A stretch of DNA of 64,000 nucleotides from the NCBI RefSeq assembly GCF_000518605.1, contig NZ_KI912458.1, forward strand, positions 310,001 to 374,000, given 5' to 3'. A program made the translations under genes and the position numbers. Positions within the stretch are counted from its first letter, which is position 1. Each line of letters opens with the position of its first letter. Positions 8,485-17,186 of the stretch are shown in pieces. Below the pieces are notes generated by a model. That model searched no databases. It was not told the origin of the DNA and worked only from the letters and a program-made list of their open reading frames with translations. Source of the DNA: Shewanella fidelis ATCC BAA-318 (GTDB lineage Bacteria > Pseudomonadota > Gammaproteobacteria > Enterobacterales > Shewanellaceae).

Positions 8485-9591
8485 ATGTCTCAAGATGAGC
8501 CGTTGATTAAGAAGCAACAACGTTTTGATTCGCAAGAACAGATCCCAGAAGAAAGCTTTGCTGGATCTGTCAGCTTCGAATCAAATGTTGAATTTATTGA
8601 GGGCAAGCCACTAACTGATGTTGAGTTAGAAAAAACGATTGAGCAGCACCTCTCAGGCTTTGAAAGTGTCGATGTTAGCAAACACAAAGCTGCACAGAAC
8701 AAACCGAGTAAGCTAGCTAAACTGTGTTTAATTGGTATTGCTTTATTGGTAACTGTTGAAGCGATACTTGGGCTACAAGCTGCATTTATGCAAAGTACTT
8801 GGTTGTTCAGTCTATATGCCAGTGTGACAACGTTAGTGGTGTTGTGGGCTGGTAAAGTTGCCTTAAGTGAATGGCGTCAGCTAAAGGCATTAAAGCAGGT
8901 TGAAGATAGCCAAGTGGTCGGTCAACGCTTATTGCACAGCATGCAAATGGGGGAAGCTGATGAGTTTATCAGCTCCATTACAGCAAAGTTACCAAGTTCA
9001 GCCGCAATATCCAAGTTTCAGCAGAGTTTGACACTTGAGCAAAACGACGCTGAAAAGCTAATGTTGTTTGACGAAATCGTACTCACGGAGCGAGATCTAG
9101 CGGCCAAGAAAATAGTGCGCCGTTTTGCTCAAGAATCAGCGCTACTTTTAGCTGCTAGCCCATTGGCTGTTTTAGATATGGCAATCATATTATGGCGTAA
9201 CCAAAGCATGATAAATCAGCTGGCAAAATGTTACGGTATTGAGCTGGGTTACTGGAGTCGAGTCAAACTTATCCGCGGTATTATAAGTAATATTATTTAT
9301 GCAGGCTCAAGTGAAATTGTGACTGATTTAGGTACGCAGTTATTGTCTGTTGAAATGTCAGGTAAATTATCGGCCCGTCTTGGGCAAGGCTTAGGCGGCG
9401 GACTGTTAACCGCAAGGTTAGGCTATCAGGCAATGGCACTGTGCCGCCCGCTTGCGTTTAGCCCGACTTCTAAACCAAAACTATCGAGTATTCATAAAGA
9501 GCTGTTGCTGAGTTTAAAAGAGCTTTCATCAAGCGTGCTGAACAAAACGATGAAGCCTAGCGTCAAAGCCGAGAAAGTTGAACGCAGCTAG
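8485..9591 (+). CDS. ycjF: YcjF-like membrane protein (DUF697/UPF0283)
   Basis: A 368-residue inner-membrane protein. An acidic soluble N-terminus of about 75 residues is followed by two close membrane helices (about 77-98 and 103-122), then a DUF697-like domain with the segment SPLAVLDMAIILWRN and a C-terminal TARLGYQAMALCRP stretch, as in YcjF. It follows ycjX immediately. Its biochemical role is not known; the pairing with ycjX and psp points to envelope stress. Confidence 0.9.
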   Translation: MSQDEPLIKKQQRFDSQEQIPEESFAGSVSFESNVEFIEGKPLTDVELEKTIEQHLSGFESVDVSKHKAAQNKPSKLAKLCLIGIALLVTVEAILGLQAAFMQSTWLFSLYASVTTLVVLWAGKVALSEWRQLKALKQVEDSQVVGQRLLHSMQMGEADEFISSITAKLPSSAAISKFQQSLTLEQNDAEKLMLFDEIVLTERDLAAKKIVRRFAQESALLLAASPLAVLDMAIILWRNQSMINQLAKCYGIELGYWSRVKLIRGIISNIIYAGSSEIVTDLGTQLLSVEMSGKLSARLGQGLGGGLLTARLGYQAMALCRPLAFSPTSKPKLSSIHKELLLSLKELSSSVLNKTMKPSVKAEKVERS

Positions 9592-10081
9592 TGATTTTTT
9601 GCTAATCAGTGTCACAGTTGAATTGTTTATTTAGCGTCGGCGTTAGGGGAGGCCTTGGTAACTGCTCATCCTGATGTTAATACCAATTAGTATAAAGACT
9701 TGGTCGCTCTGAGTAGATCAACTTCTTATACTAATTGGTATAAGAAGTGCTAGATAGCCTTGCTTTATTGAGCTAGTCTCAGCGAAGTTGACCAGATAGA
9801 GTTAGTCTTTTTAGTTAATTCAGCGGCTCATTATTGTTGGCAAAAACTCTTTTGTACCCCACCTCCCCATGTAACACTTTGTTTACATTTTGACTTGTGT
9901 CAATTATCTCCTTTCAGTTTCAAATTCGATTCGCTTGGTTCATCTTGAGACTTGTCTATAGCCAATCTTTGTCGTTACTTCTGCAGTTTTAAGTAACAGT
10001 GAACCCTAAAAACTCTGTATCTAAATTAATAGCAAGGTGAATAGAGTTGATGAAACGCTTTTAACCAAAGGTAGAAAATGT
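9592..10081. other. Intergenic region between ycjF and mgl
   Basis: This 490-bp gap holds a short internally deleted MITE copy (9679-9743) and the upstream region of the methionine gamma-lyase gene. No gene, obvious rho-independent terminator or recognisable MetJ-box pair is seen. Confidence 0.6.
9679..9743. repeat. MITE-like repeat, 65-bp internally deleted copy
   Basis: The left end TACCAATTAGTATAAAGAC and the right end CTTATACTAATTGGTATAAG are inverted repeats of each other. The subterminal bases differ in the same way as the two ends of the full copy at 33018-33357: one side continues AAGACTTGGTCGCTC (right-end type), the other reads, on the opposite strand, AAGAAGTTGATC (left-end type). 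The interior is missing. Confidence 0.75.
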
Positions 10082-11260
10082 ATGCAAGATAAATGGCAGC
10101 TGGCAACCAAGGTTATCCACGCAGGGCATGAAAAAAATGAAACAGGCGCATTGGTCAGCCCTATGTGTCAAAGTGCAACCTTTGTTTTTGATAATGCCGA
10201 GCAGGGAGGAGCCCGCTTCTCTGGTGATGAACACGGCTATATTTATACTCGGCTGGGCAACCCTACAACTGCCGAGCTTGAAAGGAAAATCGCTGCTTTA
10301 GAGGGCAGTGAAGCCGCAGCTGCAACGGCTTCTGGTATGGCTGCTGTATCGGCGGCACTGCTCGCTAACTTAAAAAGTGGCGATCATCTAGTGGCATCCA
10401 ATGCGGTTTATGGCTGTACTTTTTCGTTGATGAACTCCCAGCTCAGCAAATTTGGTATTGAGGTTAGCTTAGTTAACTTCAACGATAGAGCCGCGATAAT
10501 TGCCGCAATACGACCGACCACCAAAGTGATTTTTTGTGAGACTCCGGTTAACCCGCATTTAGATGTTTATGATTTAAATATGATAGCCAGTATTGCGAAG
10601 CAGCATGATTTGATAAGCATAGTGGACAATACATTTATGACGCCTTTGCTGCAGCAACCGATTAAGCATGGCATTGATATTGTGGTACACAGTGCGACCA
10701 AGTACTTAAATGGCCATGGCGACGTAATAGCTGGGCTCATTTGTGCAAGTGATGAGCAGATGCAAGTAATTAAATACGAAGTGCTAAAAGATATTGGCTC
10801 AGTGCTTTCTCCTCATGATGCATGGTTAATTTTACGTGGATTAAAAACATTAGATGTGCGAATTGCAAGACATTGCGAAAATGCTGAAAAAGTCGCGCTA
10901 TTCCTAGAGCAGCATCCTAAAATCGCCAAAGTGTATTACCCAGGGCTGAAGAGTCATGCAGGCCACACTTTGCTTGGCGGGCAAATGCGCAGAGCGGGTG
11001 GTGTCATTGCTTTTGAATTGATCGCAGGATTTGAGCAATCGCTGCAATTTATTAACCAGTTATCGCTGTTTTCAATTGCTGTGAGTTTAGGCGATGCCGA
11101 GTCATTAATTCAGCATCCTGCTTCGATGACGCACTCTCCCTATACTAAGGAGCAACGCGAGTTGGCGGGTATCACAGATAATTTGCTTAGAATATCAGTA
11201 GGGTTGGAATCTGCTGAGGACATTATTCAAGCTTTGGCAGATGGTTTAGCGCGGCTCTAA
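10082..11260 (+). CDS. megL: Methionine gamma-lyase
   Basis: A 392-residue PLP enzyme of the Cys/Met metabolism family that should convert methionine to methanethiol, 2-oxobutyrate and ammonia. The PLP Lys is K207 in VVHSATKYLNGHGD. The residue diagnostic for methionine gamma-lyase, Cys in YGCTFSL (C112 here, Cys116 in the Pseudomonas putida enzyme), is present; cystathionine lyases usually have another residue. Start chosen at 10082 because AAAGGTAG lies 5-12 nt before it; the frame also has a GTG at 10037 but with no ribosome-binding site. It appears monocistronic and converges on the SLC13 gene. Confidence 0.9.
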   Translation: MQDKWQLATKVIHAGHEKNETGALVSPMCQSATFVFDNAEQGGARFSGDEHGYIYTRLGNPTTAELERKIAALEGSEAAAATASGMAAVSAALLANLKSGDHLVASNAVYGCTFSLMNSQLSKFGIEVSLVNFNDRAAIIAAIRPTTKVIFCETPVNPHLDVYDLNMIASIAKQHDLISIVDNTFMTPLLQQPIKHGIDIVVHSATKYLNGHGDVIAGLICASDEQMQVIKYEVLKDIGSVLSPHDAWLILRGLKTLDVRIARHCENAEKVALFLEQHPKIAKVYYPGLKSHAGHTLLGGQMRRAGGVIAFELIAGFEQSLQFINQLSLFSIAVSLGDAESLIQHPASMTHSPYTKEQRELAGITDNLLRISVGLESAEDIIQALADGLARL

Positions 11261-11279
11261 TGGCTGAACAAGTGAATAA

Positions 11280-11303
11280 AAGCCCTGCCTTATGGCAGGG
11301 CTT
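11280..11303. terminator. Bidirectional terminator between megL and the SLC13 gene
   Basis: AAGCCCTGCC-TTAT-GGCAGGGCTT forms a perfect 10-bp stem with a 4-nt loop between two convergent genes. A/T-rich flanks on both sides suit either direction. Confidence 0.85.
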
Positions 11304-11308
11304 ATCTA

Positions 11309-12703
11309 TTAGATCTCCCAGAATGTGTGGGCGATGATGTAAAGTACAACCATACTAATAAAGTTAATGATTACCCCGGCTTTCATCATTTCAGACTGCT
11401 TGATGTAGCCTGAACCATATACTATTGCATTTGGTGGGGTAGCTACCGGAAGCATAAAGGCACAAGAAGCAGCGATACCGATTAATACAGATAACATTAC
11501 AGGTGATAACCCAAGTGCTTCGGCAATGGCTGCAAATACAGGTACTAACAATGCAGCACTAGCGGTATTACTGGCAAACTCTGTCAGCATCACAACAAAG
11601 GCAATCACAGCAAATGTAAATAGTGCCATATGGGTATTACCAAAGATGTCTGTTATCCAGTGAGCTAAAAATACGCTAGTACCGGTTGCTTTTAACACTG
11701 CACTGAGCGTTAGGCCGCCACCGAATAAGATGAGTACTCCCCAATCTGTTGTTGACTCGATTTTTTTCCACTTTACCAAACCAAGGCCAGCTAATAGCAC
11801 AACCGAGCTAAGCGCAACTATGGTATCGAACTTTGAGATCCCGCCTAGTGCTTGAGAAATCGGCTTGCTGAAGATCCAGCAACAAACAGTACTGAGAAAA
11901 ATAAGTAAGGTAAGTTGGCCTTGAAAAGTGAGTGATTGCTTTTCTGTTTTTATCTCACAAACCATAGAAAGATCAGGCTTTAGATATAAATACAAGGCAA
12001 TTAACATCATAGGTAACATGATAGCGACGGTGATCAAACCAAACTCAAGCCAATCAGCAAACGACAAACCAACTTGTGCGGCAGCAATTGCGTTGGGTGG
12101 GCTGCCAACCAAAGTGCCTATACCACCAATATTGGCAGAGTAGGCAATACCTAACAATAGAAATAGATAAGTGCTTTTATGCTTCTTAATATCAATTTGA
12201 TGCAAGATACCCAGTGCCAGAGGCAGCATCATTGCTGTCGTCGCAGTGTTACTGATCCACATAGAAAGGCCAGCAGTGATCCCAAATAGCATTAAACACG
12301 CCACAGATAAACGGCCTTTAGAGGCACCAAGTACTTTTTGGGCAATCAGTTTATCAATACCTTGATGGTTCAGCGCAGCAGCTAACACAAAGCCACCAAA
12401 GAAAAGGTAGATAATCGGGTTAGCAAAGTGGCTCATTGCAGACTGGGTTTCAAAAACACCAAATAGTACGGCTAAGATCGGCACTAGAATTGCGGTAATA
12501 CTGATGTGGATAGCTTCAGTTAGCCATAAGATTGCTGCAAAGACCAACATGGCTAAGCCAGTATTAACACCTTGTTCAAAAGGAAGAAAATTATACATTA
12601 AAAACAACAACAGAATATCCGCAGCGAGAATGATTAAGTTCTTTTGCTGTTTAGACATTTTACTATCGGTAGAGTCGGGTATTTTGGTTGATTCAAATGA
12701 CAT
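11309..12703 (-). CDS. SLC13/DASS family sodium-coupled anion transporter
   Basis: A 464-residue polytopic membrane protein of the divalent anion:sodium symporter family (dicarboxylates, citrate or sulfate). It carries both family SNT motifs, SNTATTAMMLPLAL in the first half and SNTASAALLVPVF in the second, and the paired TPPNAIVYGSG-type loops that bind substrate and sodium. The first ~25 residues are hydrophilic and cytoplasmic. Substrate cannot be fixed from sequence; a C4-dicarboxylate such as succinate is the likeliest. A CRP-like site lies 243 bp upstream. Confidence 0.88.
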   Translation of the reverse strand: MSFESTKIPDSTDSKMSKQQKNLIILAADILLLFLMYNFLPFEQGVNTGLAMLVFAAILWLTEAIHISITAILVPILAVLFGVFETQSAMSHFANPIIYLFFGGFVLAAALNHQGIDKLIAQKVLGASKGRLSVACLMLFGITAGLSMWISNTATTAMMLPLALGILHQIDIKKHKSTYLFLLLGIAYSANIGGIGTLVGSPPNAIAAAQVGLSFADWLEFGLITVAIMLPMMLIALYLYLKPDLSMVCEIKTEKQSLTFQGQLTLLIFLSTVCCWIFSKPISQALGGISKFDTIVALSSVVLLAGLGLVKWKKIESTTDWGVLILFGGGLTLSAVLKATGTSVFLAHWITDIFGNTHMALFTFAVIAFVVMLTEFASNTASAALLVPVFAAIAEALGLSPVMLSVLIGIAASCAFMLPVATPPNAIVYGSGYIKQSEMMKAGVIINFISMVVLYIIAHTFWEI

Positions 12704-13086
12704 TTGAATGCCCTTATTATTTTAAGTTGGCTCACTCTAATTCAGCTTTGATTAACTTCAAAATCTGTAGGGGCGTTAAAAATTTTCAGTTTCGATCGAT
12801 AAAAAAAGTGAGGTGACTCACCAAAGTGGTGAAAATGCGAGCTGAGTTCGGGCTGACTGTGCTGATTTTTCGGAATTCACTCATCAAATCATTGAATATT
12901 TGATAAGGACCTCAAGTAACTGAAAGTTATTTGTAATATCCATAATGTGATCGCGGTCACTTTAGTTGCTGGTCTGATGTGATGGTGGGCACTTGATGGA
13001 TAAAAGCTGAACTATGATCTACCTTTTACTAGTGGCCAAGGAAAAGGATTGACGGCCATTAATACATGGAAAAATAAGGAGCACTT
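12704..13086. other. Divergent promoter region, SLC13 gene and comEA-like gene
   Basis: This 383-bp region separates two divergent genes. The only clear element is a CRP-like palindrome at 12946-12961. An AAGGAG ribosome-binding site precedes 13087. Confidence 0.6.
12946..12961. promoter_or_regulatory. CRP-like binding site
   Basis: TGTGATCGCGGTCACT fits the CRP palindrome TGTGA-N6-TCACA with one mismatch. It lies 125 bp before the comEA-like ATG and 243 bp before the SLC13 ATG, so it could serve either. In Shewanella CRP controls much of respiration and carbon use. Confidence 0.6.
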
Positions 13087-13389
13087 ATGTATAAGTCTAT
13101 TTTATCTGTTTTATTTCTATCAAGTTTACTTGTATTTTCAGTTGAAGCTGCACCTAAAGTTACGGATGTTGCTGCTAAGCAAGAGAATAGCCAAACCCGC
13201 TTAGTAAAAATAAACAGCGCTACCGTTACAGAGCTAGCAGCATTAGATGGAGTTGGTGAGGTTAAAGCTCAGGCAATTGTCGAGTACCGAAAAGCGAATG
13301 GTAACTTTAAATCTATTGAGCAACTAAATGAAGTAAAAGGTATTGGTGACAAATTGATCGATAAGAACAGAGCCAATTTAAGTCTCTAG
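13087..13389 (+). CDS. ComEA-like secreted helix-hairpin-helix DNA-binding protein
   Basis: A 100-residue protein with a signal peptide (about residues 1-21, cleaved after VEA) and a single C-terminal helix-hairpin-helix domain: KINSATVTELAALDGVGEVKAQAIVEY and FKSIEQLNEVKGIGDKLI are the two HhH repeats of ComEA (described by first residues; about 35-95). Such proteins bind incoming DNA in the periplasm during competence. AAGGAG lies 5 nt before the ATG. It stands alone between a terminator and the SLC13 gene. Confidence 0.88.
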   Translation: MYKSILSVLFLSSLLVFSVEAAPKVTDVAAKQENSQTRLVKINSATVTELAALDGVGEVKAQAIVEYRKANGNFKSIEQLNEVKGIGDKLIDKNRANLSL

Positions 13390-13418
13390 TATATCGATTA
13401 CTCGCTTTCAAGCGTATA

Positions 13419-13442
13419 AAAAGCCCTTTTTTAAGGGCTTTT
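13419..13442 (+). terminator. Terminator of the comEA-like gene
   Basis: AAAAGCCCTT-TTTT-AAGGGCTTTT is a perfect 10-bp stem ending in a T tract, 30 nt after the stop codon. Confidence 0.85.
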
Positions 13443-13562
13443 GTTTATAGAATCGTCGATTGAACTAAAACTCGCATAAGTTAAGCGATAATCACTTGAT
13501 TGCTGAGGATGCATAATAGATAATGCAGTCGTTCTTTAGGGCTGGGCTCTAATGAAATCTAT

Positions 13563-13673
13563 GGTGACCCTAGGGTCCCTCCGCAATGATAACTTGTGAA
13601 CTCGGCCAGGCCCGGAAGGGAGCAACCGCAGCAGGCGACTCATGTGCCGGAGTGTGGCTCTAGGGGAGCCTCC
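13563..13673 (+). ncRNA. ffs: 4.5S RNA of the signal recognition particle
   Basis: The conserved SRP domain IV is unmistakable: GGCCAGGCCCGGAAGGGAGCA carries the GGAA-type tetraloop flank and the opposite strand AGCAGGCGACTCATGTGCC completes the symmetric and asymmetric loops that bind Ffh. The ends GGTGACCCTAGGGTCC and GGCTCTAGGGGAGCC pair to form the long stem. Ends are estimated to within a few nt. The RNA binds Ffh to target nascent membrane proteins. It lies between the comEA terminator and the convergent comFB-like gene. Confidence 0.95.
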
Positions 13674-13690
13674 AAAACTCCCCTTAAAAG
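13663..13690 (+). terminator. Probable terminator of ffs
   Basis: GGGGAG followed after nine bases by CTCCCC and TTAAAA. The stem partly overlaps the 3' end of the 4.5S RNA, so it may compete with the mature fold. The T run is short. Confidence 0.4.
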
Positions 13691-13807
13691 TAATAAACTC
13701 CTGACTTTAATAGATCATGTAGCTGTGCTTTCAGTCTTTTATCTTAAATCGGCCTAGTTGTACAATTCGTTTGGACCACCTCAATCAAAACAGAATAAGC
13801 TCCTTGT

Positions 13808-14068
13808 TTAACGTTTATTATTGCTTTTCAAAAACGCTCGTGACTTTTCTAGTGCTTTTTGGATCTCATCTTTCATTTGCTGCAGTTCGTTATAATCTTC
13901 AAAGAAATAGGTATCAACTAGATGGCGAATATAACGTGTTGGCAGCTGGTTAAGGGTGATACAACAAAGGTCGGCGAGATAGTCAGAAGGTAGTTCGTCA
14001 AGTAAGCCTTCATCTGACAACATTTCGAGTAATAATACTTCGTAATAGTTTCTGATCTCTAATTGCAT
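13808..14068 (-). CDS. ComFB-family late-competence-type protein
   Basis: An 86-residue small protein. The pattern NYYEVLLLEML then DLCCITLNQLPTRYIRH matches the ComFB family (late competence development; cyclic-di-AMP/c-di-GMP binding in some members), although the usual Cys cluster is reduced to one CC pair. Start chosen at 14068, behind AAGGGAAGA; an upstream ATG at 14092 has no ribosome-binding site. It is the last gene of the dinG run, 42 nt after the deacetylase gene. Function here unknown. Confidence 0.7.
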   Translation of the reverse strand: MQLEIRNYYEVLLLEMLSDEGLLDELPSDYLADLCCITLNQLPTRYIRHLVDTYFFEDYNELQQMKDEIQKALEKSRAFLKSNNKR

Positions 14069-14110
14069 GGCTCTTCCCTTGTTACTATACAAACTATTGC
14101 TAGTTTAACG

Positions 14111-15016
14111 TCACTGCCACACGTCATTGGCTGCGATGAACAACTGACTATGTCGCTGAGTTAACTTTGTAATATCTTTACTGTAACCGCCGCCTATCAC
14201 ACAAGCAATCGGGATATTGGCTGATTTTGCTTGTTGTAATATCAGCTTGTCACGCTCGAGAAGTCCTTGGTCGCTGATCTGTAAATATCCGAGGCGATCA
14301 TCTTGATGAATATCGACGCCTGCATCGTAAATGATGAGATCAGGTTGATGTAACCTGATTAAATAAGCCAATGTTTGAGTGACCGTTTCCAAGTATTGTT
14401 TATCTTCAGTGCCACGAGCTATCTCAATATCATAGTCTGATCGTTGTTTGCGGCTAGGGAAGTTTTCTTGGCAGTGTAGTGAACAGGTAATGATATTGCT
14501 ATTGGATTGCACAATAGTCGCAGTGCCATCGCCTTGATGAACGTCACAGTCAAATATAAGTACAGTTTCAATATTGTCGTTTTGCAGACTGTGTATGGCC
14601 GCAAGGGCGAGATCATTGAAGATACAGTAACCACTGCCATACTCATGGTGAGCATGATGGTAACCACCACTTAAGTGAAGGGCACAGCCATGCTCAATAG
14701 CTTGCTCGCAGGTGAGCGCTGTACCCGCAACAGAAAAAAGCGTGCGTTCGACTAATGCTTCACTCCATGGAAATCCAATACGCCGTAGGGCTTTACTATC
14801 AATTGAGCCGTCAATAAAACTTGCAACATAGCTGGGTTCATGAAGTTGGGTGAGATATTTTTGTGTGACCTTTTCTGGCGCAAGAAATTGGCTGCTGAGT
14901 GCAATACCTTGCTCAATAAGGTATTCATATAGATGTTGGTATTTTGAGCCTGGGAATTGGTGTGTAGCAGGTAACGCCAGCTTAGAGTAGCTGGCGTGAT
15001 AGATTAATGGCAGCAT
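14111..15016 (-). CDS. Histone-deacetylase-like (AcuC/APAH-type) amidohydrolase
   Basis: A 301-residue zinc enzyme of the arginase/deacetylase superfamily. The family motifs are intact: SGGYHHAHHEYGSGYCIFND with the catalytic His pair (about 110-125), FDCDVHQGDGTA with the first zinc Asp and His (about 150-161), and YDAGVDIHQDDRLG with the second zinc Asp (about 225). It should hydrolyse acetyl-lysine, acetylpolyamine or a similar amide. Substrate not predictable. It lies 15 nt after the DUF2057 gene, in the dinG run. Confidence 0.88.
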   Translation of the reverse strand: MLPLIYHASYSKLALPATHQFPGSKYQHLYEYLIEQGIALSSQFLAPEKVTQKYLTQLHEPSYVASFIDGSIDSKALRRIGFPWSEALVERTLFSVAGTALTCEQAIEHGCALHLSGGYHHAHHEYGSGYCIFNDLALAAIHSLQNDNIETVLIFDCDVHQGDGTATIVQSNSNIITCSLHCQENFPSRKQRSDYDIEIARGTEDKQYLETVTQTLAYLIRLHQPDLIIYDAGVDIHQDDRLGYLQISDQGLLERDKLILQQAKSANIPIACVIGGGYSKDITKLTQRHSQLFIAANDVWQ

Positions 15017-15031
15017 GACTATGCTATAGGT

Positions 15032-15736
15032 TTATAGCTGTTTAATTGCCCAACTCATGAACTCTTTTCGAGTTTGCTCGTCAGCTTGTAGCCACCAATA
15101 TTGAAGCATTTGCTCTGCTTTTGCCGTGTCAGCTGTTGCTGCAGCTGGCGCAGCCTTTGTTGTTTCAGGTAAGGTTGCTGCTGCGGCCGGAGAAGGTTTA
15201 CTGACTGGTGCGGTTGGCGTTGCTGCAACCGCTGCTGCGCCTGCGCTGGTAATTGCGGCTGCTTCAGCTTCAACATCGGTTGGGTTGTTGCCACTGAATA
15301 AGCGGGAAACAAACGACTCTTCACCAATATTAGTTTGGGTTACCTTGTAGTTAACGCTACCTTTGTCTTCACGTGTTATAACTACCTGAGGTGCTTTAGC
15401 AAAACTCTTTGGATTTTTGACGAACTCACCATCAGCAGGTTTAAGTTGGTAGCTATAGTCGCCGTCTACATCAATCGTTACGATAAAAGCATTTGATTTG
15501 ATATTTGTTTCACTATCACTGAAGTCATCAGAAACAAGGTCGTTGTAACGAATGGCGATTTTGTGGGTGCCTTGATCTAGCTCTATTTCTGATTTGTGGT
15601 TAAATAGACTGGTTTCAACTTCTTTACCATCAACAGCTATGTATTCAAAAGCCATTGGGATATTGAAGTCTGCAGCAAAAACGGCTGAAGAACCACAAAG
15701 AGCGAGAAGTGCGGTAATAGTTAAACGTGGTTTCAT
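15032..15736 (-). CDS. DUF2057/YccT-like exported protein
   Basis: A 234-residue protein with a cleavable signal peptide (residues 1-21, cut after VFA). The N-terminal ~120 residues match DUF2057 (E. coli YccT/CsgI, a curli-secretion inhibitor): [27 protein letters not shown]. An Ala/Pro/Thr-rich linker at about 150-205 leads to a C-terminal helical segment ending [10 protein letters not shown]. Function uncertain; CsgI activity is not implied because no curli genes are visible. It lies 9 nt after priC and 15 nt before the deacetylase gene. Confidence 0.82.
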   Translation of the reverse strand: MKPRLTITALLALCGSSAVFAADFNIPMAFEYIAVDGKEVETSLFNHKSEIELDQGTHKIAIRYNDLVSDDFSDSETNIKSNAFIVTIDVDGDYSYQLKPADGEFVKNPKSFAKAPQVVITREDKGSVNYKVTQTNIGEESFVSRLFSGNNPTDVEAEAAAITSAGAAAVAATPTAPVSKPSPAAAATLPETTKAAPAAATADTAKAEQMLQYWWLQADEQTRKEFMSWAIKQL

Positions 15737-15745
15737 GATTGTTCC

Positions 15746-16408
15746 TTAACGATTTTGACTTTTAAACGGTCGCTCGAATAATTGAATGCGATCTTCAATA
15801 TAACTGGTCGCTTGGCGACATTTTCCTAGTCGACTATGCAGCGATAAAATCTCATGCTGCAACTTGATTTTGTCAGCACTATGACAGTTTTCAAGTGAAG
15901 ATTGCAAATTTTGAATTTTTTGTTCAATAATCTTAGCCCAGTTCAAATGTTTATTAAGCTCTTCATAGAGTTGATGGCTATTTTGCATCACATTTGACGC
16001 TATCCAGCTAAAGCCACTTTCGGCGTGGGCTTTATTACCGCGCTTAATCGCATAGGCGCGTCGACTACGTTTTTGTTGCTCAATGGATTTGACATTAATG
16101 CTGGTGGTCGATAGTGCACGCCTTAACGCGCTAAATCTATCTTGAATTTTTTCACAACTCGATACTATGGTGTAATGCGAGCGTTTTGCTTTTAATAGTT
16201 GTTCTAGCTGGGTGATATTTTTCGCTAACTGTTCAATACACGGCTGCAGCTGCCCACCGACCTGCATAAACAGTTCGCTGTTAAAGCGTTCAACATCTTG
16301 CATCATCTTTCGTTGGCCCGGTGGCAACTTCGAATCGTGCTGTAACACTTCTTGTTCTAACTGTTTCAACTGTTGCTTCAGTTTTGCCACAAGTTGCTCA
16401 TTGGTCAT
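15746..16408 (-). CDS. priC: PriC-like primosomal replication protein
   Basis: A 220-residue helical, basic protein. Two regions match PriC: RFNSELFMQVGGQLQPCIEQL near residues 37-57 and the C-terminal SRLGKCRQATSYIEDRI. PriC remodels SSB and loads DnaB at stalled forks. The ATG at 16408 overlaps the tauE stop as ATGA; a longer in-frame start at 16423 would overlap tauE further and is less likely. It is longer than the ~175-residue E. coli protein because of a middle insertion of basic residues. Third gene of the dinG run. Confidence 0.82.
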   Translation of the reverse strand: MTNEQLVAKLKQQLKQLEQEVLQHDSKLPPGQRKMMQDVERFNSELFMQVGGQLQPCIEQLAKNITQLEQLLKAKRSHYTIVSSCEKIQDRFSALRRALSTTSINVKSIEQQKRSRRAYAIKRGNKAHAESGFSWIASNVMQNSHQLYEELNKHLNWAKIIEQKIQNLQSSLENCHSADKIKLQHEILSLHSRLGKCRQATSYIEDRIQLFERPFKSQNR

Positions 16409-17178
16409 AGCCAAGCACTCCACACTAATTGCGCAGCAATTAATAGTATAACGGTAATGAAAATTGGGCGGATAAATGGCAGACCAAACTTAATGGCTGA
16501 ATGTGCTCCCAAGTAGGAGCCTGCCATCATACAAAGGCCCATAGATAAACCTACGCCAATATGCACTTTACCTAATGCGATAAAGATGATCAGTGAGGTA
16601 AGGTTACTGGTAAAGGTCATAGCACGGGCAAGGCCACAACTATAGAGTAATGGTAGTTGATGTAGGCCGGTACTAGAAACAGTCCAAAAAGCCCCAATGC
16701 CAGGGCCTGCGAAGCCGTCATAAAAACCTAAGGGTAAACCTTGTAACCATTGTTTGATTTTGCTCTTGCGACGAGTCGGTATTTTATGATTATTGTCTCC
16801 CATCGCATTGGGCTGAAATAGTGTATACAGCGCAATGGCGATAATCATAATCGGCAGCCACTTTTCTAACCATTGGTTATCAATTAGGTAGACAATAAAT
16901 GTCCCTAATACAGCGCCTATAAATGTGGCGATAAAAGTGTGGTACCACAATGATGGAGTGAATAAACGCTGCTTATAATAAGTATAAGCTGCCATCGACG
17001 AGCCAAAGCTTGCTGCTAATTTATTGGTGCCAAGGGCCATATGTGGTGATACGCCCATGGTTAAAAGGGCTGGGATTGATAATAGCCCACCGCCACCTGA
17101 CACCGCATCAATAAACCCGGCGATAAAACCGACTAATGCAAGTATGGCCCAACTGCTTGGGTCGAGTAGTAAATCCAA
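16405..17178 (-). CDS. TauE/SafE (TSUP) family membrane permease
   Basis: A 257-residue permease with eight predicted membrane segments and the TSUP signature GFIDAVSGGGGLLSIPALL near residues 21-40, repeated in the second half as YDGFAGPGIGAFW. Members export or import sulfite, sulfoacetate or related organic anions. Starts 8 nt after dinG and overlaps priC, so it is cotranscribed with replication genes; the functional reason is not apparent. A second TSUP paralogue is at 40544-41323. Confidence 0.9.
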   Translation of the reverse strand: MDLLLDPSSWAILALVGFIAGFIDAVSGGGGLLSIPALLTMGVSPHMALGTNKLAASFGSSMAAYTYYKQRLFTPSLWYHTFIATFIGAVLGTFIVYLIDNQWLEKWLPIMIIAIALYTLFQPNAMGDNNHKIPTRRKSKIKQWLQGLPLGFYDGFAGPGIGAFWTVSSTGLHQLPLLYSCGLARAMTFTSNLTSLIIFIALGKVHIGVGLSMGLCMMAGSYLGAHSAIKFGLPFIRPIFITVILLIAAQLVWSAWL

Positions 17179-17186
17179 TATTTATC

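Noticed and set aside
9836..10036. MetJ box upstream of methionine gamma-lyase
   Set aside because: No tandem AGACGTCT-like 8-mers could be found.
12841..12960. Possible small RNA or leader peptide before the comEA-like gene
   Set aside because: No promoter-terminator pair and no convincing short frame; only the CRP-like site stands out.
15055..15350. Gln-rich and Ala-rich frames within the DUF2057 linker region
   Set aside because: They arise from reading the repetitive Ala/Pro linker in other frames. The in-frame DUF2057 protein explains the sequence.
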